Assembly (NCBI RefSeq): GCF_000002875.2
Contig: NC_009418.2
Coordinates: 1,538,273-1,602,272 of the forward strand
DNA length: 64,000 nt
Source of the DNA: Leishmania infantum JPCM5
Taxonomy: Eukaryota > Euglenozoa > Kinetoplastea > Trypanosomatida > Trypanosomatidae
Direction of reading: 5' to 3'
The position numbers and the translations under genes are program-made. The notes under the pieces are model-generated. The model saw only the letters and a list, made by a program, of their open reading frames with translations, had not been told where the DNA came from and made no database searches. How positions within the stretch are numbered: position 1 is the stretch's first letter; the number at the start of each line of letters is the position of its first letter. Shown piece by piece: positions 43,627-55,100 of this stretch.

Positions 43627-45024
43627 ATGGCATCTCGCGGTGCTGCCGCTTGTGCGATCCGATCCCGGGCACCCGAGGTGCATCGGGTGTCGTCCGACAA
43701 CGTCGCCTTGCAGGAAGAAGCGAAGAGTGTGCGAGAGCGCCGGCTGGCCTTGGAGGAGGTCATGCGGCAGGAGCGGGCTCGGCGCCTGCAAGCGGCCGCA
43801 TCACGAACGACGGCGACGGCTAATACGAGCCACTCTTCCGGCTGTGCGGCCCCGCCGAGAGAGCAGCAGAAGGGCGAGGCCGTCGACTCCAACCGCGCTC
43901 CTCAAACGCTGGAGGAGTACCGCCGTGAGCTGGACAAAGACTGTCGCAACAAGGAGCTCCTTCGACTACACTACTACACTAGCGGGCATCTCAACCCGGC
44001 TGATGTGCACTTTTACACTGTCAAGAGCAGGGTGAAAGAGTACCAGCGCCGCGCACCGAGCCCGCCGCCGTCGGAAAGGGCGCGGCGTCTGCTGTTGCCA
44101 ACGCGCAAGGCTCACCTGGAAACAGAGATGACGCAGCCGTCGACGCGGGCGCTCGAGACGATCTCCGTGCTGGAGGGCACCTCAGAGCAGTGGACAAAGT
44201 CTGCTCTTCTCCGGATGCAGGCTAATCAGCACGTGCTCCGGCGTATCGAAGAGCGCGAAAGGAAGGAAGCAGCGCACATCGGCCGACCCATTGTGCGGGG
44301 AACGACGGCTCCTGCCGGTCGACTCAGCGCCCTACCGCAGCCGTACAATGCACCGGTGACGACGAGCGCAATGGCGAGCCGCCCTGTGCACGTCGCGGAA
44401 GCTGCCGTGTCAGCATGCGATGCGCCCCGGTTCCTGGCAGTGGACAGGAGCTACACAGCCACCGCCCCTACGTGGCGGTGGAGTCCGCTTCGCCAGCGTA
44501 GTCCACGGAAGACGTACCTGACCACTAGTCCACTGCGTCTACGCGGGCGTGCGGCATCGCCGGCCGCAGCGCAGAGCGACTCCCTGTTCAAGACCTCTCT
44601 CATCGACGGCTCCTCAACCCCCTTGCATATGTCTCGCACAGTTTCCTTCCCTCCCACCTCCGCTGGACACAATGGGCGTGCTACGTGCTCGTGGAGGCCG
44701 CTGGAGTATAGCGGTACGGCACACCTCGAGGGCCGCCGCAGTTGGCCGGCCTATAAGCCTATTGCAGAGCAGCTGCCCAGCGCGCCGTCGGAGAGCCCCG
44801 GCACCTGGGCCGAACTAACGCAGAGCCGGTCGCACCCGAGGCAAGGTCTAACAGCACCGTCCCCTCCACCTAGAGACTACAGCGCCAGGGAGACGGGCGA
44901 AGGTGCGCCAAGCGTGCCGACCATCGGCCCTCCCATTACGAAGCCGAAGCCAACGCTGCTTAATGGTTTCCGCATGCCGGACACAGTCCTGAAGCGGGAG
45001 GACCTCTTCCAGGGCTTCATCTGA
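43627..45024 (+). CDS. hypothetical basic, largely disordered protein
   Basis: This encodes 465 residues. I do not recognise a family. It has a charged helical segment near residues 28-58 ('EEAKSVRERRLALEEVMRQE'), a conserved-looking block at about 97-135 ('TLEEYRRELDKDCRNKELLR' and 'LHYYTSGHLNPADVHFYTVK'), and a short helix at about 192-217 ('LLRMQANQHVLRRIEERERK'). The C-terminal half is low-complexity Ser/Pro/Arg/Thr with scattered aromatic residues. The last residues 'KPTLLNGFRMPDTVLKREDL' followed by 'FQGFI' look like a short linear motif. Such composition is common in trypanosomatid cytoskeletal and flagellar proteins, but no function can be stated. The ATG at 43627 is the first in frame. 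Confidence 0.75.
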   Translation: MASRGAAACAIRSRAPEVHRVSSDNVALQEEAKSVRERRLALEEVMRQERARRLQAAASRTTATANTSHSSGCAAPPREQQKGEAVDSNRAPQTLEEYRRELDKDCRNKELLRLHYYTSGHLNPADVHFYTVKSRVKEYQRRAPSPPPSERARRLLLPTRKAHLETEMTQPSTRALETISVLEGTSEQWTKSALLRMQANQHVLRRIEERERKEAAHIGRPIVRGTTAPAGRLSALPQPYNAPVTTSAMASRPVHVAEAAVSACDAPRFLAVDRSYTATAPTWRWSPLRQRSPRKTYLTTSPLRLRGRAASPAAAQSDSLFKTSLIDGSSTPLHMSRTVSFPPTSAGHNGRATCSWRPLEYSGTAHLEGRRSWPAYKPIAEQLPSAPSESPGTWAELTQSRSHPRQGLTAPSPPPRDYSARETGEGAPSVPTIGPPITKPKPTLLNGFRMPDTVLKREDLFQGFI

Positions 45025-46021
45025 CGTTCGCGCACCGCTCCAACTGCGACAAATTCAAGGCAACTGCGCAACCCTCTTTTGTCTCCCTCCCTCTCACTCC
45101 GACGCGCAGCTGGGCACGGCACGGGGCGAGGTCGGGAGGGGGGGGGCGGATTGGTGGTGCGCTTAGCAAGGAGACAGAGGCGTGCAGAGTGAACCTCGTT
45201 CTTCGTCCCCTCACTCCCGGTACCGACATTCCAATTTGGTTCGTGGGTGGGTTTGGGGCCACCGTCATGTCACACGCGCCCATCCTCGCACCATCGTTCA
45301 ATGGCGACGTCTGTGGGCATACGTGCGCATCTGTGCCCTGTGTGCGTGTATGTGTACTGCTCCTTGGGTATCGCTGCTCCTCTTGTTCTGGGGCAATCCT
45401 GCACCACTAGACGCGTAGACCAGAACGGCAAAGGAAACAACAAGAGAGGAGAATGCCAGGAAGAGGGACCACGACAGAGGTGCGCGTGTGGATGCGGGCG
45501 GCCCACAGTGATGCCATTGCCTCGGGTGCACCGGAGAGGTACATACTCCGTTCCTTTCTTCCTGTAGTTCGTGGCAGTGCCGGCGTCTATGCTCTCTACG
45601 TCACGTGGCTAGTCGCGTTTCTGCGCGTGTGGTCATCTGGCTGTATGTTCGGCTCACCCTCACACCTCCGGTTCTCGCCTTGCCCCCCCCCTCCGCCACA
45701 ACCGTCCATTCTTTACTCCTATGACTCTGTGCACTCCTCCCTCGTCCACCCTTACCCCTTCCATGCCCATCTCTTCTCTCGGCCTAGTGTTTCTCGTGGC
45801 GTGCTGCGTGATCGTCAAAGGGGCGCCCACGACGAATAAGAGGCTGCAGCCCCCCCCCCCTCCCCCTGCCTTCCTCCCAAGCACGCACAGACACACGCGC
45901 AGAAGCTGCTCAGCTTCTCTCGGGCACATTTGTCACTCACCTGTTGCGTGTGACGGGCTTGTCGTGTTGTCCTTCTCTTTCGAGGCGGGGGAGGGGGTGG
46001 GGACTTTGTTGTCCTGAACGC
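45025..46021 (+). other. intergenic/UTR stretch
   Basis: It has a G-run at 45139-45147, C-runs at 45683-45694 and 45849-45862, and C/T-rich sequence between. I see no gene. Confidence 0.65.
45958..45984 (+). promoter_or_regulatory. predicted trans-splice acceptor for the RPA1-like gene
   Basis: 'ttgtccttctctttcgag' ends in AG at 45983-45984, 37 nt before the ATG at 46022. Confidence 0.45.
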
Positions 46022-47998
46022 ATGGAGGCGCTCTCGCGGGGCTTTTGTGCAGCGGCGCTGGTGCAGTCGCTGGCGCCGAAAGAAGTGGAGGCGTGGCACC
46101 GGCAGTGGCCGCAGCCCACCCTACAAGTGGTGGACATACAGCGCTACCCGCGCGTCCCAACTGCGTCCCGTGGGACCTCGCGGTTTTACATGGCCGTATC
46201 GGACTCGGAGTCGGTTGCGTGGCTCGTGGTTCCACCGTGCACCGCCTTGGAGGACTCTGTCGCCGCGTTCGAGATAGAGGTGGGCTGCTGTGTTACGTTG
46301 CTATCCCACGCCTTGGTAACAGCAGCGAACGGTTTGAACGTGGTTGTCCCACTTGAGGTGAAGTACTCGAACAACACGCTCCGCCTCCTTGGACAGCCTA
46401 GCTGCGCCGAGGCGCTCTTTCCACTCTCGGCTCATTCGCTCCTGCCGCGCCACAACGCAGACGACCATACTCCCTGCGCTGCCGCGGCGTCGCAGCGGCC
46501 ATTGCACGCGATTGCACTACGTGATTTCATGGACGCCCCTCAGCGAGCACTGGGCAACTGGTGCGTCACCGCGCGGGTGGTGTGGAAGGGTCGCGAGTAC
46601 CCTTTAAGTTCGCATGCCAGCCGCCTCGGCGGCAGCAGTGACCCTCGCCGCAGCGTCTGTGCAGGCAGCCCCCGCTTTGTCTTTCGGTGTCTCCTTGCAG
46701 ACGAGCACGGCGATGCCGTCATGGCAGCATTCTATGGCGGCGAGGCTCTGGTGGAGCGCGTGCGGTTGCACGGCTGCTACCGACTCGCGCAAGGGATGGT
46801 GAAATGGGGCACAGGCGAGAGCGGCGCCCCGAGCGAGCTGCAGTTTGTGGAAAAATCGATCGAGGAGGAGCTGACATCGGGCGCAACTCAGCAAATGTTT
46901 CCCTTTCACGCATCCGCGCTTGTTGGCGAAGTGGCTCAGCAGTTGCGCGATGTGGTCGCGGTAAGCGAGACCGCGCAGGTGGGCGGGTACGTCTCGGTGG
47001 TGGGTACAGTGGTCGTCGTGCAGGGAAACACGCAGGTCACCACCAAACGCGGTCGTGTGTGGCGGTCCGTGGTCACCCTGGCCAGCATCGCCGAGCACAG
47101 CGCAGCAGCGGGCCGCTGCAGCGGCCCGTTCGTGGAGGTGACCTTGTGGGGTGAGGTTGCAGAGGCGGTGGAGCCGGCACTGGGCGAGCGCTGGGTGTTT
47201 CATCCGTGTGCGGTGCATCTCTTTCAGCAGCGCAAGACGCTGTCGAGTCTGGCGTCGACGATGGCGGTGAAGCTCGTGCCACACACGTGCGGCGCCAAGC
47301 ACGCACCGCGCGCGACAGCGTCACCAGGATGGGAACCCGACGGAGGTGGCGCAGACGCCGTACCGAGCGCCGTCACTGCCGGCATGTCTGTAGGTAGCCC
47401 GAAAGTCCTCAAAAAGGATATGCAGCTGGTGCTCGACCTCCAGGAAGCCTCCCCTACACTGCCGGTGCTGGCGCGTGTGCAAGAGGTCGTGCGTCCGTTT
47501 TGCGACTGGATGTGCACAGAGTGCTGCCGAACTCAGCAGAGCGTCGTCACAGCGGGCAGCATCGCAGCTGGAAAGCCAACTGCCTGTGCGCACTGCAGTG
47601 CGGCGCAGCTCTGCCCTACACTACGCTTGCGCGTGTGGCTCAGCGACGGCCTCTGCACCGGCCTGGCGGCCTTTCATGGCTGCGCTGCCGAGTCGCTCCT
47701 TGAAGCGTCCCCTGCGGAGGTGGCGCTGGATGTCGAGCGACGATCAGCCTTCGTAGATGAAATGCTTGATCGTCTTGTGGGTTTGCCAGTCTTGGTGTGG
47801 CTGCTGCCGTGCGGTGGTGCCGATTCGTTCGATGCCGCGCAGTTTATCGTCACCAACTGCAAACGCATTCATTATGTATCCGGCGCCCATACGCTGCTGT
47901 CTGCCATCGACACCTTTGCTAGCCTCGACGAAGGTGTGAGCAGCGGGGCCGCTGATGTCTTGGCGCAGACGCTGCCCGCGACAGGGGATACGGCGTAA
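46022..47998 (+). CDS. RPA1-type single-stranded DNA-binding protein with four OB-fold regions
   Basis: This encodes 658 residues (human RPA1 is 616). Four regions in RPA1 order can be read. Residues 1-115 resemble RPA70N: 'LSRGFCAAALV', 'PTLQVVDIQRY', 'SRFYMAVSDSESVAWLVVPP' and 'NVVVPLEVKYS'. Residues about 175-280 are DBD-A-like: 'WCVTARVVWKG', 'FVFRCLLADEHGDAVMAAFY' and 'GCYRLAQGMVKW'. Residues about 293-413 are DBD-B-like: 'GGYVSVVGTVVVVQG', 'FVEVTLWGE' and 'AVHLFQQRKTLSSLAS'. Residues about 478-617 are DBD-C-like, with a C4 zinc site at Cys498, Cys501, Cys522 and Cys525 ('MCTECC', 'CAHC'), then 'LRLRVWLSDGLCTGLAAFHG' and 'FVDEMLDRLVGLPVLVW'. A Gly/Ala linker separates B and C. RPA1 binds ssDNA in replication, repair and recombination. 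The canonical trypanosomatid RPA1 is shorter and lacks RPA70N, so this is likely a second, divergent member. MEIOB is an alternative. The start matches the RPA70N N-terminus. Confidence 0.75.
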   Translation: MEALSRGFCAAALVQSLAPKEVEAWHRQWPQPTLQVVDIQRYPRVPTASRGTSRFYMAVSDSESVAWLVVPPCTALEDSVAAFEIEVGCCVTLLSHALVTAANGLNVVVPLEVKYSNNTLRLLGQPSCAEALFPLSAHSLLPRHNADDHTPCAAAASQRPLHAIALRDFMDAPQRALGNWCVTARVVWKGREYPLSSHASRLGGSSDPRRSVCAGSPRFVFRCLLADEHGDAVMAAFYGGEALVERVRLHGCYRLAQGMVKWGTGESGAPSELQFVEKSIEEELTSGATQQMFPFHASALVGEVAQQLRDVVAVSETAQVGGYVSVVGTVVVVQGNTQVTTKRGRVWRSVVTLASIAEHSAAAGRCSGPFVEVTLWGEVAEAVEPALGERWVFHPCAVHLFQQRKTLSSLASTMAVKLVPHTCGAKHAPRATASPGWEPDGGGADAVPSAVTAGMSVGSPKVLKKDMQLVLDLQEASPTLPVLARVQEVVRPFCDWMCTECCRTQQSVVTAGSIAAGKPTACAHCSAAQLCPTLRLRVWLSDGLCTGLAAFHGCAAESLLEASPAEVALDVERRSAFVDEMLDRLVGLPVLVWLLPCGGADSFDAAQFIVTNCKRIHYVSGAHTLLSAIDTFASLDEGVSSGAADVLAQTLPATGDTA

Positions 47999-49124
47999 GA
48001 AAGGGAGCCGCGCCGGCGCACTCCCCTCCCGAACAACGGAATGAGACGAAGTGCGATGCGATTTTGCTCTGACGCCATCTGCGTGTCCTGTTGGGGGAGG
48101 GGGGGGAGGTGTGTGCGCGTGCGCCTGCTCGTGCGTGCTGCCTACCACCACTGCTACATGCTCTGCTCTTTCCTCCACCTCTGCGCGTCGCCTCGCCTGC
48201 GCACAGATCGTGACGCCGGGTGGCGCTAGGGAGTGCAGAGGAGCCGCCAGCGAGCAACAGATCAGCGAGTCAAAGAAACATGTGGTCGTCACTCTCAATC
48301 ACATCTGCGCGCTTGCGGAGTGCACACAAACAAGATGGCGGGCAGAATCGTCGAAGCCTAATAATCGGTGCGACGCTGCCAAACCCCTCTGCTCCTCTCA
48401 TCCCCATCCACACATCGTCTCGTAGCACTAATGAGAGCACCGACCCCTCCCCGGATCTTCACGAAACTAGGGGGTGGAAGCCGGGCGGAGTGTTTGCGAC
48501 ACGGCCCCACAGCGGCTCCACCGTAGCCACGCGTTCCTGTAATTTGCCATGCTGACCTCCATGCTCCTCTTCTTCCTGTCTCCCCCGTCTCTTCTCGGAC
48601 CTCCAACGCGTTACTGCCCCACCTCAGTGGTGCTCGACTTCTGCTCCTTCCACCCACTCCGTGCCGGTGCCGCTTCGCATCGCTTTTGCGTACACGGTTT
48701 TGTTGTGGTTCTGTTTTGCGTGTGTTTTTCTTGTTGGCTTCTCGTGTCGGAACGCCTCCACCTCCCCCTCCCCCCGACGTGACCGCTGCACTGCGCGCAT
48801 CGTAGCACCAAGGGAAAACAGCGCTTCACAGCACGCCGAGCAGCAAAGGGAGCAACGCCACCCTCACTCGTCCACGTGTGCAACCCCTCCCTTCCTGGGC
48901 GTGTGCCGTAAGCGGTTTCTTCGTGCGTTCGACGATCACGTAGAGCGACGCGTGCCGTGCAGCACCCCTCGCCCTGCCCTGCCTGCCCCCGCTCCACTTC
49001 ATCTCTCCTTCCCTTCCACTTGGTGCCCTCACGACCTTCCGCAGCACAACCATCACCGTGGATCTTCGACGAAGACCCGCCGCGCACAGTGGCGCTGACC
49101 AGTCTTTGCGTGCCTCGCTCGCAG
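47999..49124 (+). other. intergenic/UTR stretch
   Basis: A G-rich run lies at 48094-48110, and C/T-rich sequence is frequent from 48545 on. No gene seen. Confidence 0.65.
48990..49044 (+). promoter_or_regulatory. predicted trans-splice acceptor for the dynein gene
   Basis: A C/T-rich tract ('tctctccttcccttccac') ends in 'gaccttccgcag' (AG 49043-49044), 80 nt before the ATG at 49125. Confidence 0.6.
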
Positions 49125-52100
49125 ATGAGTCTCTCCCAGGCGACGAAGGACTGCGTCACGGCAGTCCGCAAAGCCGTCAAGAAGCTCATATGTGGGGATG
49201 TTGTGAGCGAGGAGAGGATCGGCGCAGTCCTCCAGCTGCAGCTGCCGGCGACCGCCGCATCCGAGGCGGAGGTCGCTCAAATACTGCTCTCCGCGATGGT
49301 CAAGGCCGCCTGCGGGGCACAGAGGGGCTCTACAAAGCTGCCCAATGGAGAGGTCATCGTGGACGGCACCGCCCCACTTGCCCTGCACTCCTTTGCGGAG
49401 GTGGTGCGCGTGAGCACATTTCGTTTCCAGGATCTGCCAGCGGGCAACCCCGCTCTACGTCTGGTGGCCGAAGCCACGTACACACGCCACCTCCAACGTT
49501 CATCCGAGCTTTCGGTACAGTGCATTCACAACTTTCCGCCATGCCTTCTGGGCGAGGCACTCTCGCGCTTCGACGTGAGCGTCGGCGGCTATGTTGTGCT
49601 GTCGCTCTCGGTGGACAAAGACCGTGGCATTCAGCTGCGCCTTTTCACCACCGCCATCGATGCAGTGATGGCGTGCATGTGCAGCACCTCCTTCACAGCA
49701 GAGGTGCTGCCGCGAAAGTGGGCAAGCCGCGACACGCTGCAGCCGCCTCAGCTCCTCGAGATGCTGGAGGAGGTGCAGATGGCCATTTCCGAGTACTGGA
49801 ACGACAGCGCGCAGGACGACCACGCCCGCTCGGTCGCGGTGTTTCTGATGAGGTCCGTCGGCACTGACATTTGCGAGTACTTCGGCACCAAGGCAGCGGC
49901 CGCCGGCGGGCTGTTTCGCGGCGAAAAGAAGGTGCTCGAGGAGGCACACGTGTGCTGCGAGGAATGGCTGAACACGTGCGCGAGGCTGACCACGATCGAC
50001 TGGGGAGCCGTGTGGAGGGACCGATACGAAGATGCGGCCCTCGTGTGCGTTCGGGATCGCCTGCGCACGACCCTCGCGTTGCGTGGCATTATCGAAGAGA
50101 TTCGCGAGCTGCTTGGCGCCAGCGACTTCCGTGCCCTGAAGACGGACGCACTCTGGGACGTTTTCGACGATGTAGATGTGATGGATCCCTCGAGCAGGGC
50201 TCAGAGTGAGTGGGGCGGCGCCCTGGCCGCCTACTACCGCCGCCTCGAGCCGATCGAGCAACGGTGCGCCGGCGTTCTGCGTGACTTGTTTGCCACCCGC
50301 GCCGGACTTGCGCCGCAGGCTATCTTGCACGAGTTCTCTGGCTACTGCCACCTCATGAAGCGCCCTATCATCTCGAGGGAGCTGGTGACGGAGCGAGATG
50401 GGCTGCTAGCCAAGCTGAACGATCGATTGGACGCGATTCGACTAGAGTACACGCGTCGTGCCGAGAGCACCGAGGACGAGCTCGTGCTCGAGGAGGAGGA
50501 CCGCCGCTGCCAGGCGGGACGCTTTTTCCCTGGTGTCGTGAACAACATAATCTGGCTCCGCCAGCTGCGTGGGCGTGTGGAGGAGAACATCGCGATGTGC
50601 ACCTCCATCCTCGTCGACCTGCCGACGGCGAGCGCGTTCGTGGCGTCAGCGAATCAGCTGCTGGACGAGCTGCACGACTATGAGCAGGAATGCTACCGAA
50701 ACTGGGTGGCGGATGTGGAGGACAAGAGCGACGCGCTGACACTGGACGCGGACGCCCCTTTGATGGAAATTGACGCGAAGGGGCGGGTGGATGTCAACTA
50801 CGCGGAGCGGCTGGTGCAGCTCCTGAAGGAGGTGCGAGTGCTCGGCGCCATCGGCTTCCACATTCCCCGCACCATCGCTCGTCTGGCGCAGCAAGGGGCG
50901 CAGTTTCTGCCGATGGGCGTCGCCCTGAAGCAGGTCGCTAACACGTACAACTCCATGGCCGCGGACATCATCCCTTGCACGCGCGCCATGCTGCTGGAGC
51001 CTGCCGTCAGCTTCGAGAAAATTATCACGGCCAGCGGCGAAAAGAAGCTCACGTGGCGCAGCAAGAAAGAGGCTGCGCGCTTCATTGAGCGGCTGCAGAG
51101 CGCTGCTCAGTCCCTGACGGAGTTCAACCGCCGTCTGCACAAGACGCACCACGAGATTGAAGGGATGGTGGTGGAGCTCCTCGACATCAGCCTGCTCCGC
51201 TCCCGTGATCGCTGGCTCAGCAAAGCGCGGCAGATTCGAGAGAAGATAGAGACCTCGGGCTTTCAAAACACGGAGTCGTGGCGGCATTTCTGGGATATGC
51301 AGCTCTACAAGGCGATGGAGGCGCAGTATCAGCTGGGTCTCGAGTCCCTCAACGAGGCTGTCGAGGAGATCAAGGCCGACATCGTCTACCACGCCGAAAG
51401 TGGACAGGCGGCTCTGCGCCCTCCCCTGGAGGTACTCCGGCTGCAGTACTACCAGCGCATCAGCGACTTTATCACCTTTCCGCGCCGCTTCCAAGGGTGC
51501 GGCAAGGAGGGCGTGTTTCACGAGATGCCGTCGCGCAACGCGCACGGCATCTACGTGGTGCTGCAGTCTGCAGGTCAGCTCTTCAAGCGCGTGATGCACG
51601 AGCTCAAGCGGTTCTCGCCGTACCTCGTCATTGGCCGCTGCGGCCTCGACGGCAACCCGAGTCTCGAGGAGATCGTCGGGAAGTCGCTCACCGAGGTGCA
51701 GCACTGGGAGCAGAGTGTGCGACTGCTCAAGCAGAAGAGCAAGGACATCAACAGCGAGGACCTGTTCATCCGCTGCGGCTGCATCACGCTGTGCACGGCG
51801 GCCATCAAAGGCGCCGTCGAGGATCACCTTGTCCGTCTCACGGACGCCCTCAAGGTGACGCTTAAGCAGAGCGCCGAGAAGCACCTGAATTCCATCAATG
51901 ACTACCTTGCAAAAGCGGCCAAGTGTCTAGACAGCAAGATGACGAAGCTGGGCGAGATCGGTCAGGCCAACCTGCTCTACGGCGAGCTCATGGAGCAGCG
52001 CCCTGCCATGGAGGTGGAGTTCTACCACTTCTACAACAAAAACGTACTGCTGCAGAACATGACCGGCACTCCGGGGCTCGACTTCACCAAGACAAAGGAT

Positions 52101-55100
52101 CGCTGGACGAATTTCATGAAGCGCCTCGACTCGCACGAAAAGGAGGTCGATGAGCAGCTGAATCGCATACAGGAGAACGTCTCGAGCTCGGTCAGGGAGT
52201 GGGAGAGGGACTCCGTCCGCTTCACGACGCGCTGGCACGAGCTCAAGCCGAAGGAACTGACGGCGCACAAGCCGCTGGCGTTCGTGATGAAGAAGAAGGA
52301 AGAGCTGCAAGCACTCAAGGAGCGCGGGGAGGAGTGCAAGAAGCAGTGTGAGTACTTTCATCTTGACGAGCCGGACCTGCAGCCGATCGAGGACGCGGAG
52401 GCCGACATAGAGGACTACCTCAAAATGTGGAGCATGCTGGGCGACTTCCAGCTGCAGGTGCAGGAGCTGTGCAAGGAGCCGTGGATCAGCTTCTGCGCCA
52501 AGGTCTACCGTTTCGAGGACTTCGTGAAACTGTGGCAGGGACAGCTGAAAGAGATTCCGGCGAATTCGGTCACGGTGCACATCCGCACGATACTGGACAA
52601 CTGGTCGCGCTGCGTGCCCCTGCTCAAGTACGTCCGCGGAGAGGGCTTTACCTCTGCCCACTGGACAGAGTTGTTCCAGCTGCTCAAACTTCGCAGCCTC
52701 ACGCAGGACACAGTGAAGTTTGGCCAGATCCTTGACCGCTACGAGGACATCCTTAAGAACGAGGGCCCTATCAAGAAGCTGCACAGCCGCGCGCAGGGCG
52801 AGGCACAAATCCGCGAGGCGCTCGATGACGTACGGGCCTGGGGCACGGGTGCCCGTTTTGTCCTCACGCCGCACCAGGACCGCGCCGGGGTTGTGCTGAT
52901 CACGGACTGGAAGGACACCATGTCGGCGCTCAGCGACAACCGCGCGCTGCTGCTGAGCATGAAAGAGTCACCGTACTTTGGCCTCTTCTCGAACGACGCC
53001 ACCAAGTGGGAGGAGCGCCTCTCGACCCTCGACGAGTACCTCCGTCACATGAATCAAATCCAACGCAAGTGGGTGTACCTGGAGCCCATTTTCCGCCGTG
53101 GCGCCCTGCCGCACGAGAAGCAGCGCTTCGACCGCATCGACTCGGCCTACCTGACCGTGATGAAGGCGGTGGAGAACGACAGCCGGCTGATGGCTCTTGC
53201 CGAGCACACGGAGTTTAAGGCCACGCTGCACGACGTCTCGGAGCAGCTGGAGCGGTGCCAAAAGGCGCTCAACGAGTACCTGGAGTCGAAGCGTGACGGC
53301 TTCCCACGTTTCTACTTCATCAGCGACGACGATCTTCTCGAGATCCTCGCGCAGAGCAAGAACCCCAGCGTCATTCAGTCGCACCTCAAGAAGCTTTTCA
53401 CGGGCATTCACAGCGTCCAGTTCGACGCGCAGAGGGAGAACATCCTGCAGATCCAGTCACTCGAAGGGGAGGTGGTGACGCTGCTGAAGCCGGTTCGGGT
53501 CACGGAGGAGGTAGAGGCGTGGCTCTCCCAGCTGGATGCGGGGGTGAAGGCGACGCTCAAGGCGCACGTGGCGCAGTGTGTGGCCAAGGCCGACATCGGC
53601 ACCTACGCCTCACAGGTGCTGTGCACAGCGGAGATGATCACCTTCACGCGCAAGGTCGAGACTGCGATACGGGACCCTATCGGCAGTGCCGCTGCGCTTC
53701 AGAAGCTGAAGAGTCAGCTGCAGACCCGGCTACGCGAGCTCACTGCGTACGCTGGCGGCAACAGCGATGCGCTGGTCGGCATCAAGCTGAAGGCGCTCAT
53801 CATGGACCTCATTCACAACATCGAGGTGGTGCAGCTGCTCATCGCGAATGGCGTTGATAAAGAGTCGCACTGGCTGTGGAAGAAGCAGCTCCGCTTCTAC
53901 CTAGACAACACTCAGCAGTGCGTGCTGCGCATGGTGGACGCGGAATTCCGGTATAGCTACGAATATCAGGGCAACGCCCCAAAGCTGGTGCACACGCCGC
54001 TGACGGACTGCTGCTACCTCACCCTTACACAGGGCATGCGGCTGGGCTATGGCGGCAACCCGTACGGCCCCGCGGGCACTGGCAAGACGGAGTCGGTAAA
54101 GGCGCTGGGTAACGCAATGGGGCGCCAGGTGCTCGTCTTCAACTGTGATGAGGGGATCGACTTCAAGTCTATGGGCCGAATTTTCACGGGCCTCGTCAAG
54201 TGCGGCGCCTGGGGCTGCTTCGACGAGTTCAACCGTCTTAAGGTCGACCAACTGTCAGCGGTCTCGCAGATGATCCAGGTCATCCAGGAAGCCCTCAAGA
54301 ACGGCGACAAGGAGTGCCAGCTGCTTGGCAAGAGCATCAACGTCGACCCCAACGCTGGCATCTTCGTGACGCTGAATCCGGCCGGCAAGGGCTACGGCGG
54401 CCGGAGCAAGCTGCCAGATAACCTGAAGCAGCTCTTCCGCTCTATCTCGATGAGCGCCCCGGATAACGAGCTCATTACAGAAACGATCCTCTACAGTGAG
54501 GGGTTCGAGAACGCGACGCAGCTGGCGACCAAGGTTGTCGAGACCTTCACGCTGTGCAGTCAGCTCCTGTCCCACCAACAGCACTACGACTGGGGACTGC
54601 GCGCCATGAAAGCGGTTCTGCGCCTTGGCGGCACGCTCGTCCACGACTTCTTGATGGAGCGGGTGGCAGGCAAGGTTCAACTGTCTGCGGAGCAGATTCT
54701 GCAGAAGGAGAGTGAGATCCTGATCAAGTCGCTTCGAGTCAACACGCTGTCCAAGCTCACCTTCGACGACGCCGTAATCTTCAACACCCTCCTCAGCGAC
54801 ATATTTCCTGGTATTCCGGTGCTGGAAATCGACTACCAGAAGTTGCGACCAGCCATCGAGGAGTCCATAAAGGAGCTCAGGCTGCAGGTGGTGGAGGCAC
54901 AGATCCAGAAGATTCTCCAACTGTACGAGGCACTGCAGCAGCGCATGGGTGTCGTGCTTGTCGGACCAAGCGGGAGCGGCAAGAGTACCCTCATGAAGGT
55001 GCTGCGCCGTGCGCTGCAGCGGCTCGGCACGAAGGTGCCGCTCTACGTCGTGAACCCCAAGGCTTTACCGCGTGAGCAGCTGCTCGGCCACATGGACCCT

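Noticed and set aside
46022..47998. Canonical RPA1 (replication factor A 51 kDa)
   Set aside because: The canonical trypanosomatid protein is shorter and lacks the N-terminal RPA70N region, while this one has four OB regions and is divergent in sequence. Kept as a second member.
48957..49124. Upstream extension of the dynein reading frame
   Set aside because: It begins at a GTG. The extension is Pro/Ser-rich and contains the predicted splice acceptor (AG 49043-49044), so translation should begin at the ATG at 49125.
51927..52874. Open frame on the - strand inside the dynein tail (315 codons)
   Set aside because: Shadow of the + strand coding sequence, with no recognisable motif.
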